Assembly: GCF_900312815.1 (NCBI RefSeq)
Contig: NZ_OMPE01000009.1
Coordinates: 1,116,001 to 1,180,000 of the forward strand
From: Aquimarina sp. AU474
GTDB lineage: Bacteria; Bacteroidota; Bacteroidia; Flavobacteriales; Flavobacteriaceae
Direction: 5' to 3'
Length of the DNA stretch: 64,000 bases
How positions within the stretch are numbered: position 1 is the stretch's first letter; each line of letters starts with the position of its first letter. Positions 44,466-52,382 of the stretch are shown here, one piece after another. The notes under the pieces were generated by a model. The model searched no databases. It had not been told where the DNA came from and saw only the letters and a list, made by a program, of their open reading frames with translations. The position numbers and the translations under genes are program-made.

Positions 44466-45081
44466 TTTTTTCTTTGGCCAATATGTAACTTATTCTACGT
44501 TGCATATAATTCTTGAGATTATTGCAGTATTATTTGGAGTTGCTAGTGTTTTTTGTGCCTGGTTTAATAAAGTATGGGTGTACCCTACAGGTATTATAAG
44601 TACCTCTATTTATGTCTATTTACTTTTACAATGGTCCTTATTGGGCGATATGATGATCAATGGTTATTATTTTATAATGAGTATTTATGGTTGGTATGTG
44701 TGGACTAGAAAAGTCGATGACACTCATATGACTCCAATAACAAGATCAAACTCTATGGAAAAACTAATCCAGGTTTTAATTTTTGTAGGAACTCTAATCT
44801 TTGTATACGTCGTATATATTGCTTTTGATAAATGGAATGATTGGACGGCTTATATAGATACATTAACTACTGCCATATTTTTTGTCGGTATGTGGCTAAT
44901 GGCTCGAAGAAAGATTGAAAATTGGATATTTTGGATTTTGGGAGATATTATTTCAATACCCTTATATTTTTATAAAGGATTTACATTTACTAGTTTTCAA
45001 TATGTATTATTTACAGTTATGGCAATTTTTGGTTACCTCGCATGGAAAAAAAGCTTAGACAAAACTTTAGTGACTGCATAA
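44449..45081 (+). CDS. PnuC family vitamin-riboside transporter
   Basis: A 210-residue inner-membrane protein with about seven hydrophobic segments. PnuC hallmarks are present: FGVASVFCAWFNKVWVYPTG, MMINGYYFIMSIYGWYVW and FVGMWLMARRKIENWIFWILGDI. I take the ATG at 44449 as the start: it has a rare good Shine-Dalgarno (AGGAG at 44439), and the GTG at 44443 is two codons earlier. The next gene is a NadR-like kinase, which favours nicotinamide riboside as substrate. The preceding thiamine-binding gene leaves thiamine (PnuT) possible. Confidence 0.85.
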   Translation: MNQIFDFFFGQYVTYSTLHIILEIIAVLFGVASVFCAWFNKVWVYPTGIISTSIYVYLLLQWSLLGDMMINGYYFIMSIYGWYVWTRKVDDTHMTPITRSNSMEKLIQVLIFVGTLIFVYVVYIAFDKWNDWTAYIDTLTTAIFFVGMWLMARRKIENWIFWILGDIISIPLYFYKGFTFTSFQYVLFTVMAIFGYLAWKKSLDKTLVTA

Positions 45082-45623
45082 AAGTAGTGCTTTTTGGCCC
45101 TGAATCTACAGGAAAAACTACTTTGTCAAAACAACTAGCTCAGCATTATAATACTTTATGGGTGCCCGAATATATGCGAGAGTATCTTCAAAAAAAATGG
45201 GACACAAAGAAAGAGATATGTACTTATGATGATATTCTTCCTATTGCAGAAGGTCAGATGCAATTAGAAAACACATATACTTTAAAGAGTAACAAAGTAT
45301 TGTTTTGTGACACAAACCTTTTAGAATTAAAGGTGTATGCTGATGTTTATTATGATGGAGAAACCCCTGAAGTTTTAAATAAGATTTCTCTGGAAAATTT
45401 TTATGATTTGTATCTTTTAACTTATATTGATACTCCTTGGGTGCCTGATGATTTAAGAGATAAACCCCATGAGAGAGAAGAAATGTTTATTAAATTTAAG
45501 GAATCTTTAGAAAAACATAATCTTCCATATGTAGTAATAAAAGGGGATAAATTTTCTCGTTTTACAAAGGCAACCGCAATTATTGACCAACTAATAGAGC
45601 AAAAAAGTGAATATAACAGATAA
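45042..45623 (+). CDS. NadR-like ribosylnicotinamide kinase (AAA P-loop ATPase)
   Basis: A 193-residue P-loop protein. VLFGPESTGKTTLSKQLAQHY near the N-terminus is the NadR-type Walker A, and WVPEYMREYL with the later DTNLLELKVYADVYY matches the kinase domain of NadR; the adenylyltransferase and DNA-binding domains of full NadR are absent. It would phosphorylate nicotinamide riboside entering through the adjoining PnuC protein, trapping it for NAD synthesis. It overlaps pnuC by 40 bases and the next gene by 17. Confidence 0.82.
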   Translation: MEKKLRQNFSDCIKVVLFGPESTGKTTLSKQLAQHYNTLWVPEYMREYLQKKWDTKKEICTYDDILPIAEGQMQLENTYTLKSNKVLFCDTNLLELKVYADVYYDGETPEVLNKISLENFYDLYLLTYIDTPWVPDDLRDKPHEREEMFIKFKESLEKHNLPYVVIKGDKFSRFTKATAIIDQLIEQKSEYNR

Positions 45624-47172
45624 AGATATTAAGTTAATTAAGTCCAAAGGCTTAACCGTTGATAAAGTATTTTCTCAAATAGAAACATTTAAGAACGAGA
45701 TTCCTTTTGTAGCATTGCGAAGCGCTGCAACTCATGATAATGGTATTTCAGTGTTTTCAGAGCATTATCAATCTGAATTGGCTAGACTATACGATTCGAG
45801 ATTGGCAAATCTTCATACAATAAAGTTTGTGCCAGCATCTGGTGCTGCAACACGAATGTTCAAGGACTTATTTAGGTTTTTGGATAGTTATGATTATAAA
45901 AAGGAGAGTTTAAATTCATATACAAATCATGAAAAAGCAGATGCAATTCGTCTTTTTCTTATCGGGTTAGAAAAATTCCCATTCTATGATTTGGTGATGA
46001 AGAAAGTAAAAGATGCCTACCCTAAGTTTGAATCATTATCGGAAGGAAGACAACTTTATATTTTTATAGATATGATGTTAAAAGAAAAAGGTCTAAATTT
46101 TGGGAGTTATCCAAAAGGTTTATTGCCTTTTCATGATTATACGGATAGTATTGCCACGTCATTTGAAGAACATTTATTTGAGGCAGCAGGTTATAACACG
46201 AATGAAAATGGTGATTCTGAATTACATTTTACTATTTCTAAAGAGCATTTGAAAGATTTTAAGGGGGAGTTTGAAAGAATTAAGAAGAAAGTTGAAGAAA
46301 AAACCAAAACAAATTTTATTATATCATATTCTTTTCAAAAATCTGAAACAGATACCATAGCGGTAGATGAAGATAATGAGCCATTTCGTTCTGGTGATGG
46401 GACATTGTTGTTTAGACCTGGAGGGCATGGTGCTCTTATAGAGAATCTAGATGATTTGGATGCCGATATTGTTTATATAAAAAATATTGATAATGTTGTT
46501 GTGCGTAAATATCAGGATGAGGTTTCTAGTTATAAAAAAGTACTGGCAGGAAAATTAATAGAGATTCAGGATGAAGTTTTTAGAATTCTAAATGCGATTG
46601 ATCTAAAAAATCCTACTGAAGCCGAATTAAAGGATATCAAAAAATTCTTAGTGCAACAATTGAATGTTAGGCTTCCTATTGATTTTGATAAATTTTCGGA
46701 AAAATACAAGCTTCAATTTTTAAGAGAGTCATTAAATCGACCAATTCGTATTTGCGGGATGGTTATTAATGAAGGAGAGCCAGGTGGAGGGCCATTTTGG
46801 ATTAAGAATGAAAATGGAAGGTTAATACTTCAAATTATCGAAACACCGCAAATCAATTTAAAGGATCCTAGACAGAGCGATATTCTTAACAGTGCAACGC
46901 ATTTTAATCCAGTGGACTTAGTGTGCGGAGTTAGAGATTATAAAGGAAATAAATTTAATTTATTGCATTTTGTCGACCCCGAAGCAGGTTTTATTACAAG
47001 AAAAACTATGAATGGAAAAACGCTTAAAGCTCTTGAGCTTCCTGGATTGTGGAATGGAGCTATGTCTAATTGGATTAGTGTTTTTGTAGAAGTTCCTCTT
47101 ACCACATTTAACCCTGTAAAAACAGTAAATGATTTACTGAAATCGGCGCATCAAGTAAAATTATTTTCGTGA
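45607..47172 (+). CDS. DUF4301 family protein
   Basis: A 521-residue soluble protein of the Bacteroidota DUF4301 family. The GTG start overlaps the NadR-like kinase by 17 bases. Strongly conserved-looking segments include FVPASGAATRMFKDLFRFL, FRPGGHGALIENLDDLDADIVYIKNIDNVV and RICGMVINEGEPGGGPFWIKN. The PASGAATRMFK stretch and the later GGHGALIENL/DADIVYIKNIDN segment are reminiscent of nucleotidyltransferase (UDP-sugar pyrophosphorylase-like) folds. That is my inference, and the function is unknown. Overlaps on both sides argue for a role related to its operon partners. Confidence 0.82.
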   Translation: MNITDKDIKLIKSKGLTVDKVFSQIETFKNEIPFVALRSAATHDNGISVFSEHYQSELARLYDSRLANLHTIKFVPASGAATRMFKDLFRFLDSYDYKKESLNSYTNHEKADAIRLFLIGLEKFPFYDLVMKKVKDAYPKFESLSEGRQLYIFIDMMLKEKGLNFGSYPKGLLPFHDYTDSIATSFEEHLFEAAGYNTNENGDSELHFTISKEHLKDFKGEFERIKKKVEEKTKTNFIISYSFQKSETDTIAVDEDNEPFRSGDGTLLFRPGGHGALIENLDDLDADIVYIKNIDNVVVRKYQDEVSSYKKVLAGKLIEIQDEVFRILNAIDLKNPTEAELKDIKKFLVQQLNVRLPIDFDKFSEKYKLQFLRESLNRPIRICGMVINEGEPGGGPFWIKNENGRLILQIIETPQINLKDPRQSDILNSATHFNPVDLVCGVRDYKGNKFNLLHFVDPEAGFITRKTMNGKTLKALELPGLWNGAMSNWISVFVEVPLTTFNPVKTVNDLLKSAHQVKLFS

Positions 47173-47570
47173 ACACTTCAATAATTATTAATGAGTTAAG
47201 GTTTAAAGCTATTAGAAGTTCTGGTGCTGGAGGACAGCACGTAAATAAAGTATCTTCGAAAATCGAACTTAGTTTTAATATTGTAACTTCTTTAGGTCTT
47301 ACTGATAATGAAAAATTATTACTTGGTCAAAAGTTATCTTCGAGATTGACCAAAGAAGGTGTTTTGATACTTCAATGTGGAGATAGTAGAAGTCAACACA
47401 GAAATAAAGAATTGGTAATTAAAAGGTTTGTAGAAATTGTGAAAGCCAATCTTCAAGTGCCAAAGAAAAGGAAAGCCACAAAACCTTCAAGATCGGCGAT
47501 AAAGAAACGTTTAAATAATAAACAAAAGCAATCAGAAAAAAAGATAAATCGAAAAAAACCACTTTTATAA
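47169..47570 (+). CDS. arfB: Alternative ribosome-rescue factor ArfB (peptidyl-tRNA hydrolase)
   Basis: A 133-residue codon-independent release factor that frees stalled ribosomes lacking a stop codon. The catalytic GGQ sits in SSGAGGQHVNKVSSKIEL at about residues 17-34. The C-terminal tail (about 100-133) is very basic (KKRKATKPSRSAIKKRLNNK) and would thread into the empty mRNA channel. The GTG start overlaps the DUF4301 stop codon, indicating translational coupling. Confidence 0.92.
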   Translation: MNTSIIINELRFKAIRSSGAGGQHVNKVSSKIELSFNIVTSLGLTDNEKLLLGQKLSSRLTKEGVLILQCGDSRSQHRNKELVIKRFVEIVKANLQVPKKRKATKPSRSAIKKRLNNKQKQSEKKINRKKPLL

Positions 47571-47578
47571 CTTCATCT

Positions 47579-47629
47579 CACACTAAAGGTGTGTAATATT
47601 TCTACACATTAGTGTGTATTCTACACATT
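47579..47629. repeat. Cluster of ACAC/GTGT inverted and direct repeats
   Basis: Three related elements occur: CACAC-TAAAG-GTGTG (47579-47593), TACACA-TTAG-TGTGTA (47603-47618), and a half copy TACACATT (47622-47629). TTCTACACATT is directly repeated at 47600-47610 and 47619-47629. There is no T tract, so this is not a terminator. It lies about 100-135 bases upstream of a sigma-54-like promoter, a spacing suited to an enhancer-type activator site. Confidence 0.5.
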
Positions 47630-47714
47630 TTAGCGCCACATGTTAAAATAAACAAAACATATAAATTATTTGTTTTCAGATAGTTAACTCTTTTTTTTGC
47701 TAACTTAATTTCTT

Positions 47715-47729
47715 TGGAACAATTATTAC
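47715..47729 (+). promoter_or_regulatory. Weak sigma-54-like -24/-12 element
   Basis: TGGAAC-N5-TTAC resembles TGGCAC-N5-TTGC with one mismatch in each half. It lies about 40 bases before the PepSY-like gene. The -12 GC is AC here, so this is only suggestive; the adjacent sigma-54-dependent regulator gene makes it worth noting. Confidence 0.3.
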
Positions 47730-47767
47730 TATTATAAAACTGTAGAAATAATTTTACCAATAACCCA

Positions 47768-48100
47768 ATGAAAAAGTTACAAATGATAGTAGCGATTGTA
47801 GTAAGTATCTTTTCGGCACAGGGTGTTTTAGCTCAGGATGAACTAGCAGTAAATGGCGATTTCGAATTCTGGGATTATGAATATGAACAACAAGAGTATA
47901 CTGAAGTAAAAGTAATTGAATTGCCTTTATCAGTGCAAGAAGCTGTAGCTAGGGATTTTCAAAAACTAAGAATTGTAAAAGCTTTTATATCTAAGGATAA
48001 CACATATAAGATCGTTTTACACGATAACAATAACAACAAGAAAGTTGTATTTGCAAGCGCTAATGGCGAATGGATTACGCCAAACGACAATAAATCTTAA
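47768..48100 (+). CDS. Small secreted PepSY-like protein
   Basis: A 110-residue protein with a signal peptide (about 1-23, ending VLAQ). The mature domain reads VIELPLSVQEAVARDFQKLRI, then YKIVLHDNNNNKKVVFASANGEWITP, which is the helix-plus-sheet pattern of small PepSY-like (BLIP-like) periplasmic proteins. The region before it (FEFWDYEYEQQEYTEV) is acidic. Such proteins often lie next to two-component systems and may modulate them; here the sigma-54 response regulator follows after a terminator. Confidence 0.75.
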   Translation: MKKLQMIVAIVVSIFSAQGVLAQDELAVNGDFEFWDYEYEQQEYTEVKVIELPLSVQEAVARDFQKLRIVKAFISKDNTYKIVLHDNNNNKKVVFASANGEWITPNDNKS

Positions 48101-48162
48101 ATCTAGGGGTAGAAAAAGGATATCGTTTTGCAACCAAGGACGATATAAAGTTGTTTAGTGCT

Positions 48163-48197
48163 AAAAAAGAGACTCAATCCCAAGGGTCTCTTTTTTT
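48163..48197 (+). terminator. Intrinsic terminator after PepSY-like gene
   Basis: AAAAAAGAGAC pairs with GTCTCTTTTTT around a 12-base loop, with a T tract. Confidence 0.88.
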
Positions 48198-48269
48198 ATG
48201 TTTTTATCTTAATTAAGTGTTTTAAATTGTAATTTTATAACATAGTTTTTGCTCAATAAATTATAGAAT

Positions 48270-49631
48270 ATGTCTAAGATACTTATTGTAGAGGATGATG
48301 TGGCTTTTTGCACAATGCTCAAAACTTTTTTGGAGAAAAAAGATTATGAGGTTTCCACGGCATTTTCCGGAAATGAAGCTATTCCAAAAATTAAAGAAAA
48401 TATTTTTGATGTTGTATTGGCAGATGTTAGACTCCCAGATAGAGATGGGATCACTTTATTAGGTGAAATCCTTGAAAATAATTCAAGCACTCAAGTTATT
48501 ATAATGACTGGTTATGCTGAGATCAATATGGCTGTAAATGCTATTAAGCAGGGTGCCTTTGATTATGTATCTAAACCTTTTAACCCAGATACCATTTTAC
48601 AGACAATAGAAAAGGCCTTGAAAGGTAATGTTCTAGAAGTGAAAACACCTCAAAAGAAAACAACCAAAGTGAATGGATTAGCAGCACTAGATGAAAACTC
48701 AAATGATGCTTTTGTAAGAGGAGTAAGTGATGCCTCTAAAAAACTAAATGAGTATGTAGCTTTAGTTGCCCCTACACGCATGTCGGTATTGGTAGTAGGT
48801 GATAGCGGAACAGGAAAAGAATATGTGGCAAGTAGTATCCATAAGGCTAGTAAAAGATCTGAAAAACCTTTCATAGCTGTTGATTGTGGAGCAGTGCCTA
48901 AAGAAATTGCTTCAAGTGAATTTTTTGGACATATCAAGGGGTCTTTTACTGGGGCGGTAAATGATAAGGTAGGACATTTTGAAGCAGCTAATGGAGGAAC
49001 CTTATTTCTAGACGAAATAGGTAACCTTAGCTACGAATTGCAAGTGCAATTACTTCGAGCACTTCAGGAAAGAAAAATTAAACCTGTTGGTAGTAATAAG
49101 GAGGTTGAAGTAGATATACGGGTGATAGCAGCCACAAATGAAGATCTAAGTCATGCTGTAAAGGAAGGAGAATTTAGAGAAGATTTATATCATCGTCTTA
49201 ATGAATTCTCAATCAAAGTACCTCCTTTAAAAGATAGGATTGAAGATTTAATGCTCTTTGCAAATCACTTTCTAGAAGAATCTAATAGAGAATTGGATAA
49301 ACATGTAGTTGGTTTTGCTGATGAAGTATTAGAAGCGTTTAAAAAATATGATTGGCCTGGGAATTTAAGAGAACTCAAAAATATTGTGAAACGATCTGTT
49401 CTTCTTTCTCAAAGTGATATGATTGTTCAAGATATCTTGCCAAATGATATTGCTTATGCTTCTCAAAATGCTAAACAAACTTATGGATTATTTAAAAATC
49501 AAAATGAACAAGAATTAATTCTTGATGCTCTTGAGAAAGCTAATGGAAATAAAGCAAAGGCAGCCAGGATGTTATCTATCGATCGAAAAACACTTTATAA
49601 CAAGTTAAAGCAGTATGATATAAGCCTCTAG
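48270..49631 (+). CDS. Sigma-54-dependent response regulator (NtrC family)
   Basis: A 453-residue activator in three parts: receiver domain (1-120, phospho-acceptor Asp52 in VVLADVRLPDRDG, Lys102 in SKPF), AAA+ domain (about 145-375; Walker A GDSGTGKE 177-184, sigma-54 contact loop GSFTGA 224-229, GGTLFLDEIGNL) and C-terminal Fis-type helix-turn-helix (KAKAARMLSIDRKTLYNKLK). The contact loop is GSFTGA rather than GAFTGA. Its partner is probably the convergent hybrid kinase, whose gene ends at the same place (4-base overlap). Confidence 0.94.
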   Translation: MSKILIVEDDVAFCTMLKTFLEKKDYEVSTAFSGNEAIPKIKENIFDVVLADVRLPDRDGITLLGEILENNSSTQVIIMTGYAEINMAVNAIKQGAFDYVSKPFNPDTILQTIEKALKGNVLEVKTPQKKTTKVNGLAALDENSNDAFVRGVSDASKKLNEYVALVAPTRMSVLVVGDSGTGKEYVASSIHKASKRSEKPFIAVDCGAVPKEIASSEFFGHIKGSFTGAVNDKVGHFEAANGGTLFLDEIGNLSYELQVQLLRALQERKIKPVGSNKEVEVDIRVIAATNEDLSHAVKEGEFREDLYHRLNEFSIKVPPLKDRIEDLMLFANHFLEESNRELDKHVVGFADEVLEAFKKYDWPGNLRELKNIVKRSVLLSQSDMIVQDILPNDIAYASQNAKQTYGLFKNQNEQELILDALEKANGNKAKAARMLSIDRKTLYNKLKQYDISL

Positions 49632-52054
49632 TTTTCTACTTTGAGTTTATCAACTAGAGATTCGATTTTTGTTATTCCTTCTTGTGCCAAAACGGATATT
49701 GATGTGTTATCTAAGTTATATTGATCAGGGTGCTCTAGTTTAATCAATATAGGTACCACTTCTTTTGCTTTTATCTGTTTAAACATAGGTAGCATCTTAT
49801 GGGCTATTTTCTGAATATGATCAATTTTATTTTCCGAAACCATTAATTTCAAATCATTTACATTCTCAATTGTACTTTCATAAAATGTATCTAAGATCGC
49901 ATATAGAGAATCAGAGTCACCATGTGCAAAAAGCATTAAATCGTTTAATGAATATTCTTCGGCAGATAAATCTTCTTTCAAGTATTCTTCATAATCTGTT
50001 ATTTCTACACTTAGAATTTCAGAAATAAGATCTATTAATTCTTTAGGTGCATATGGTTTTCTAAGACTTCCTGAAAACCCAGCTTCTTGATATTCCGAGA
50101 ATGAAATATCTGTTCGTCCTGATAATGCAATTACTGGTAAATCCAATTGATTTGGATTCGTTTTTAGGGATTTCAAAAGTTGGAAACCATCCATTTTGGG
50201 CATTTGAATATCTGTAAGAATTAGGTCATATTCATTACGTTGCAATAGAGAGGTCGCATCCAAGCCATTTTCACAAACATCATATGATAAGCCTGCTAGG
50301 GTTACTACTTCGCTTGTTAATGCTAATTGACTAGGGTCATCATCTACAATCAATACTTTTTTGTCAGAAAAACTCTGTATTTCCGAAATTTCTGTTTCTT
50401 CTTCAAGAATCAAAGAGTTAGAAAGCTTTATAGGGATATAGAAAGTAAAAGTACTTCCTTGATTTGGTTCGCTATCTAAAGTGATTTTACCATCAAGGAG
50501 TTTTATAATTTTTTTAGTTATAGCTAGGCCTAAACCAAATCCTCCAAATCGTTTTTCGGTATTTTCATCTCCTTGAGAAAATTCTTCAAAAATATACTGT
50601 TGTTGTTCTTTGGTAATTCCTATGCCTGTGTCTTTAACAGATATTATTAATTGTTTTTCAGATAATCCATTTTCAATAATTCTACTTTCTATTGTAATAG
50701 AACCTTGATCTGTGAATTTGTACGCATTGTTTACCAGATTTGTTAATATTTGCTTTATTCTAAAAGGATCACTTAAGAATTGTTTATTCAACTTACTATC
50801 TGTTATGATTCGTATATCAAGGTTTTTCTTATCGTTTACAGGAATAACACTAGAGATAGTGTTCTCTATTAATTTTTTGGGAGAAAATGGTAATTCTTCG
50901 ATAATCATTTTACCTGCTTCTAGTTTTGATAAATCTAGAAGATCATTAACAAGGTGAAGAATATAATCAGATGATTTTTTTAAATGACCCAAATAATGCG
51001 TTTGTTTATTGTTGAGCCCAGTTCTTTCTAATAAGTCAGAATATCCAATTACGGTATTTAAAGGAGAACGTAGATCATGAGTAACCGTATTGATTAAAGA
51101 TTCACGAGTTTTTAAAAGAGATTCTGTATACGTTTTTTCGGTTTCTAATTCATTACGATATTTTTGACTTTTGGATATATCTTTGGTAATCAAAAACAGA
51201 AAAATAATAGCAATTAATACACTAATAGCTGCAATGATTAAGATAATATTAGAAGTGTTATTAAGAATTCGAGTTGATGCTTCTAAACGTTCTCGATATT
51301 GATTTCTTTCATTTCTTTCGATTGCCGCTAGCAAATCCCTTAGTTGTTTTGTGATAACCTGGTCATTTTTTAAGAGATTATTTTCTTTTATCGAAATTTC
51401 TCTTTTGTATTTTTTGTCTTTTTCCTCAAGTTCTGCAAGTACCTGTTTTACCGAGGTTGCTAAGGAATCTACCGTTTGATTTGTTAATCGTTTAGCATTG
51501 TCCTTTTTAGACATTTCAAGTATATTGATGAAACGCTTTTGTTCGTTGCCGCTAAATCCTTTAAACCTTTTATCATAGTCCGTGTAGTTACCAAAATTCG
51601 GGTTAGATTTTTTTAATTCATCAATGGCAGTCTCATAGAGTCCTTTTTTCTTTCGTTGCTCATAAATAGTAATGAGCTCTTGAAAGTTTTGATTTTTACT
51701 ATCGATAAGATATTTGATACTATCAATTTTTCTAGTTTGCAGTGTGTCATCCGATATTTCTGAAACCTTATTAATAGTATATAAAATAGTGTCTATTTTT
51801 GTTTTGTATGTTTTGAATTTATTGGTGTCGTATGTTTGTACAATATTCCTTGTTAAACTTTCTGCCTCATATAACCCAGTAATAGCCTCTCCTACCAAAA
51901 AGAGTTTTTCATTATTTTCGTTTTCCATTTCGGTAGTTTGGGTGTAGTTATTTAATTGTTGGTAAATAACCCAAAAAGCAGTTACAGCGAGTAGACCTGC
52001 CAATAGGTACCCTGCAATAATTTTAAAAGTTACTGATCTTTTTGTATTCTTCAT
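49628..52054 (-). CDS. Hybrid sensor histidine kinase (HK-receiver-HPt)
   Basis: An 808-residue inner-membrane kinase. Two transmembrane segments (about 9-28 and 270-292) flank a helical periplasmic sensor domain. A HisKA domain (phospho-His326, THDLRSPLNTVIGY), an HATPase domain (DTGIGITKEQQQYIFEEFSQG, FGGFGLGLAI), a receiver (Asp615, LILTDIQMPKMDG) and a C-terminal HPt domain (His752, KIAHKMLPMFK) follow. This allows a His-Asp-His relay that could end on the neighbouring response regulator. Genes converge with a 4-base overlap. The signal is unknown. Confidence 0.93.
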   Translation of the reverse strand: MKNTKRSVTFKIIAGYLLAGLLAVTAFWVIYQQLNNYTQTTEMENENNEKLFLVGEAITGLYEAESLTRNIVQTYDTNKFKTYKTKIDTILYTINKVSEISDDTLQTRKIDSIKYLIDSKNQNFQELITIYEQRKKKGLYETAIDELKKSNPNFGNYTDYDKRFKGFSGNEQKRFINILEMSKKDNAKRLTNQTVDSLATSVKQVLAELEEKDKKYKREISIKENNLLKNDQVITKQLRDLLAAIERNERNQYRERLEASTRILNNTSNIILIIAAISVLIAIIFLFLITKDISKSQKYRNELETEKTYTESLLKTRESLINTVTHDLRSPLNTVIGYSDLLERTGLNNKQTHYLGHLKKSSDYILHLVNDLLDLSKLEAGKMIIEELPFSPKKLIENTISSVIPVNDKKNLDIRIITDSKLNKQFLSDPFRIKQILTNLVNNAYKFTDQGSITIESRIIENGLSEKQLIISVKDTGIGITKEQQQYIFEEFSQGDENTEKRFGGFGLGLAITKKIIKLLDGKITLDSEPNQGSTFTFYIPIKLSNSLILEEETEISEIQSFSDKKVLIVDDDPSQLALTSEVVTLAGLSYDVCENGLDATSLLQRNEYDLILTDIQMPKMDGFQLLKSLKTNPNQLDLPVIALSGRTDISFSEYQEAGFSGSLRKPYAPKELIDLISEILSVEITDYEEYLKEDLSAEEYSLNDLMLFAHGDSDSLYAILDTFYESTIENVNDLKLMVSENKIDHIQKIAHKMLPMFKQIKAKEVVPILIKLEHPDQYNLDNTSISVLAQEGITKIESLVDKLKVEN

Positions 52055-52142
52055 ATCCTTAATTCACCTTACTTGATAACTAAAAAAAACAAGAAGGATT
52101 GTTTTATCCTTAATAAAGTTACAATAAATCAATAAAACACAT

Positions 52143-52150
52143 TATTTTTG
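52143..52150 (+). promoter_or_regulatory. -7 promoter element before TPP riboswitch 1
   Basis: TATTTTTG matches TAnnTTTG, and the predicted start falls just at the 5' end of the riboswitch. No convincing -33 TTG is seen. Confidence 0.55.
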
Positions 52151-52157
52151 CGCAGAA

Positions 52158-52252
52158 ATCTCAAAGGGGTGCTAATGTCTAAAGTTATATTTTAGAATAA
52201 AGCTGAGATCATACCCGATGAACCTGGGCAGGTAATGCTGCCAAGGGACTGC
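52158..52252 (+). ncRNA. TPP riboswitch (THI element) 1
   Basis: The conserved core is present in order: AGGGGTGCT, a P3 hairpin (TCTAAA with TTTAGA), AGCTGAGATCATACCC, GATGAACCTG, then GGCAGGTAATGCTGCC and AAGGGAC. It senses thiamine diphosphate and precedes the TonB receptor gene. The stretch from the aptamer to the start codon (52253-52379) holds a weak hairpin with a T run (near 52255-52271) and, at its end, a hairpin that includes the start codon. Confidence 0.95.
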
Positions 52253-52358
52253 CAAAACTATAGTTGTTTTTTGATGCTTTAGTAAGGGTAAAATATAGTG
52301 TTTGGTTAATTCTGAACAAATTATAATCAATTTAAATTTTAGAGTAATTACCCCTTTT

Positions 52359-52382
52359 ATTCGTAAAAAACGTTTACGAATG
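52359..52382 (+). promoter_or_regulatory. Start-codon hairpin downstream of TPP riboswitch 1
   Basis: ATTCGTAAA (52359-52367) pairs perfectly with TTTACGAAT (52373-52381) around a 5-base loop, and a T-G pair extends it, so all of the ATG (52380-52382) is in the stem. This fits translational shut-off as the expression platform. Confidence 0.6.
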
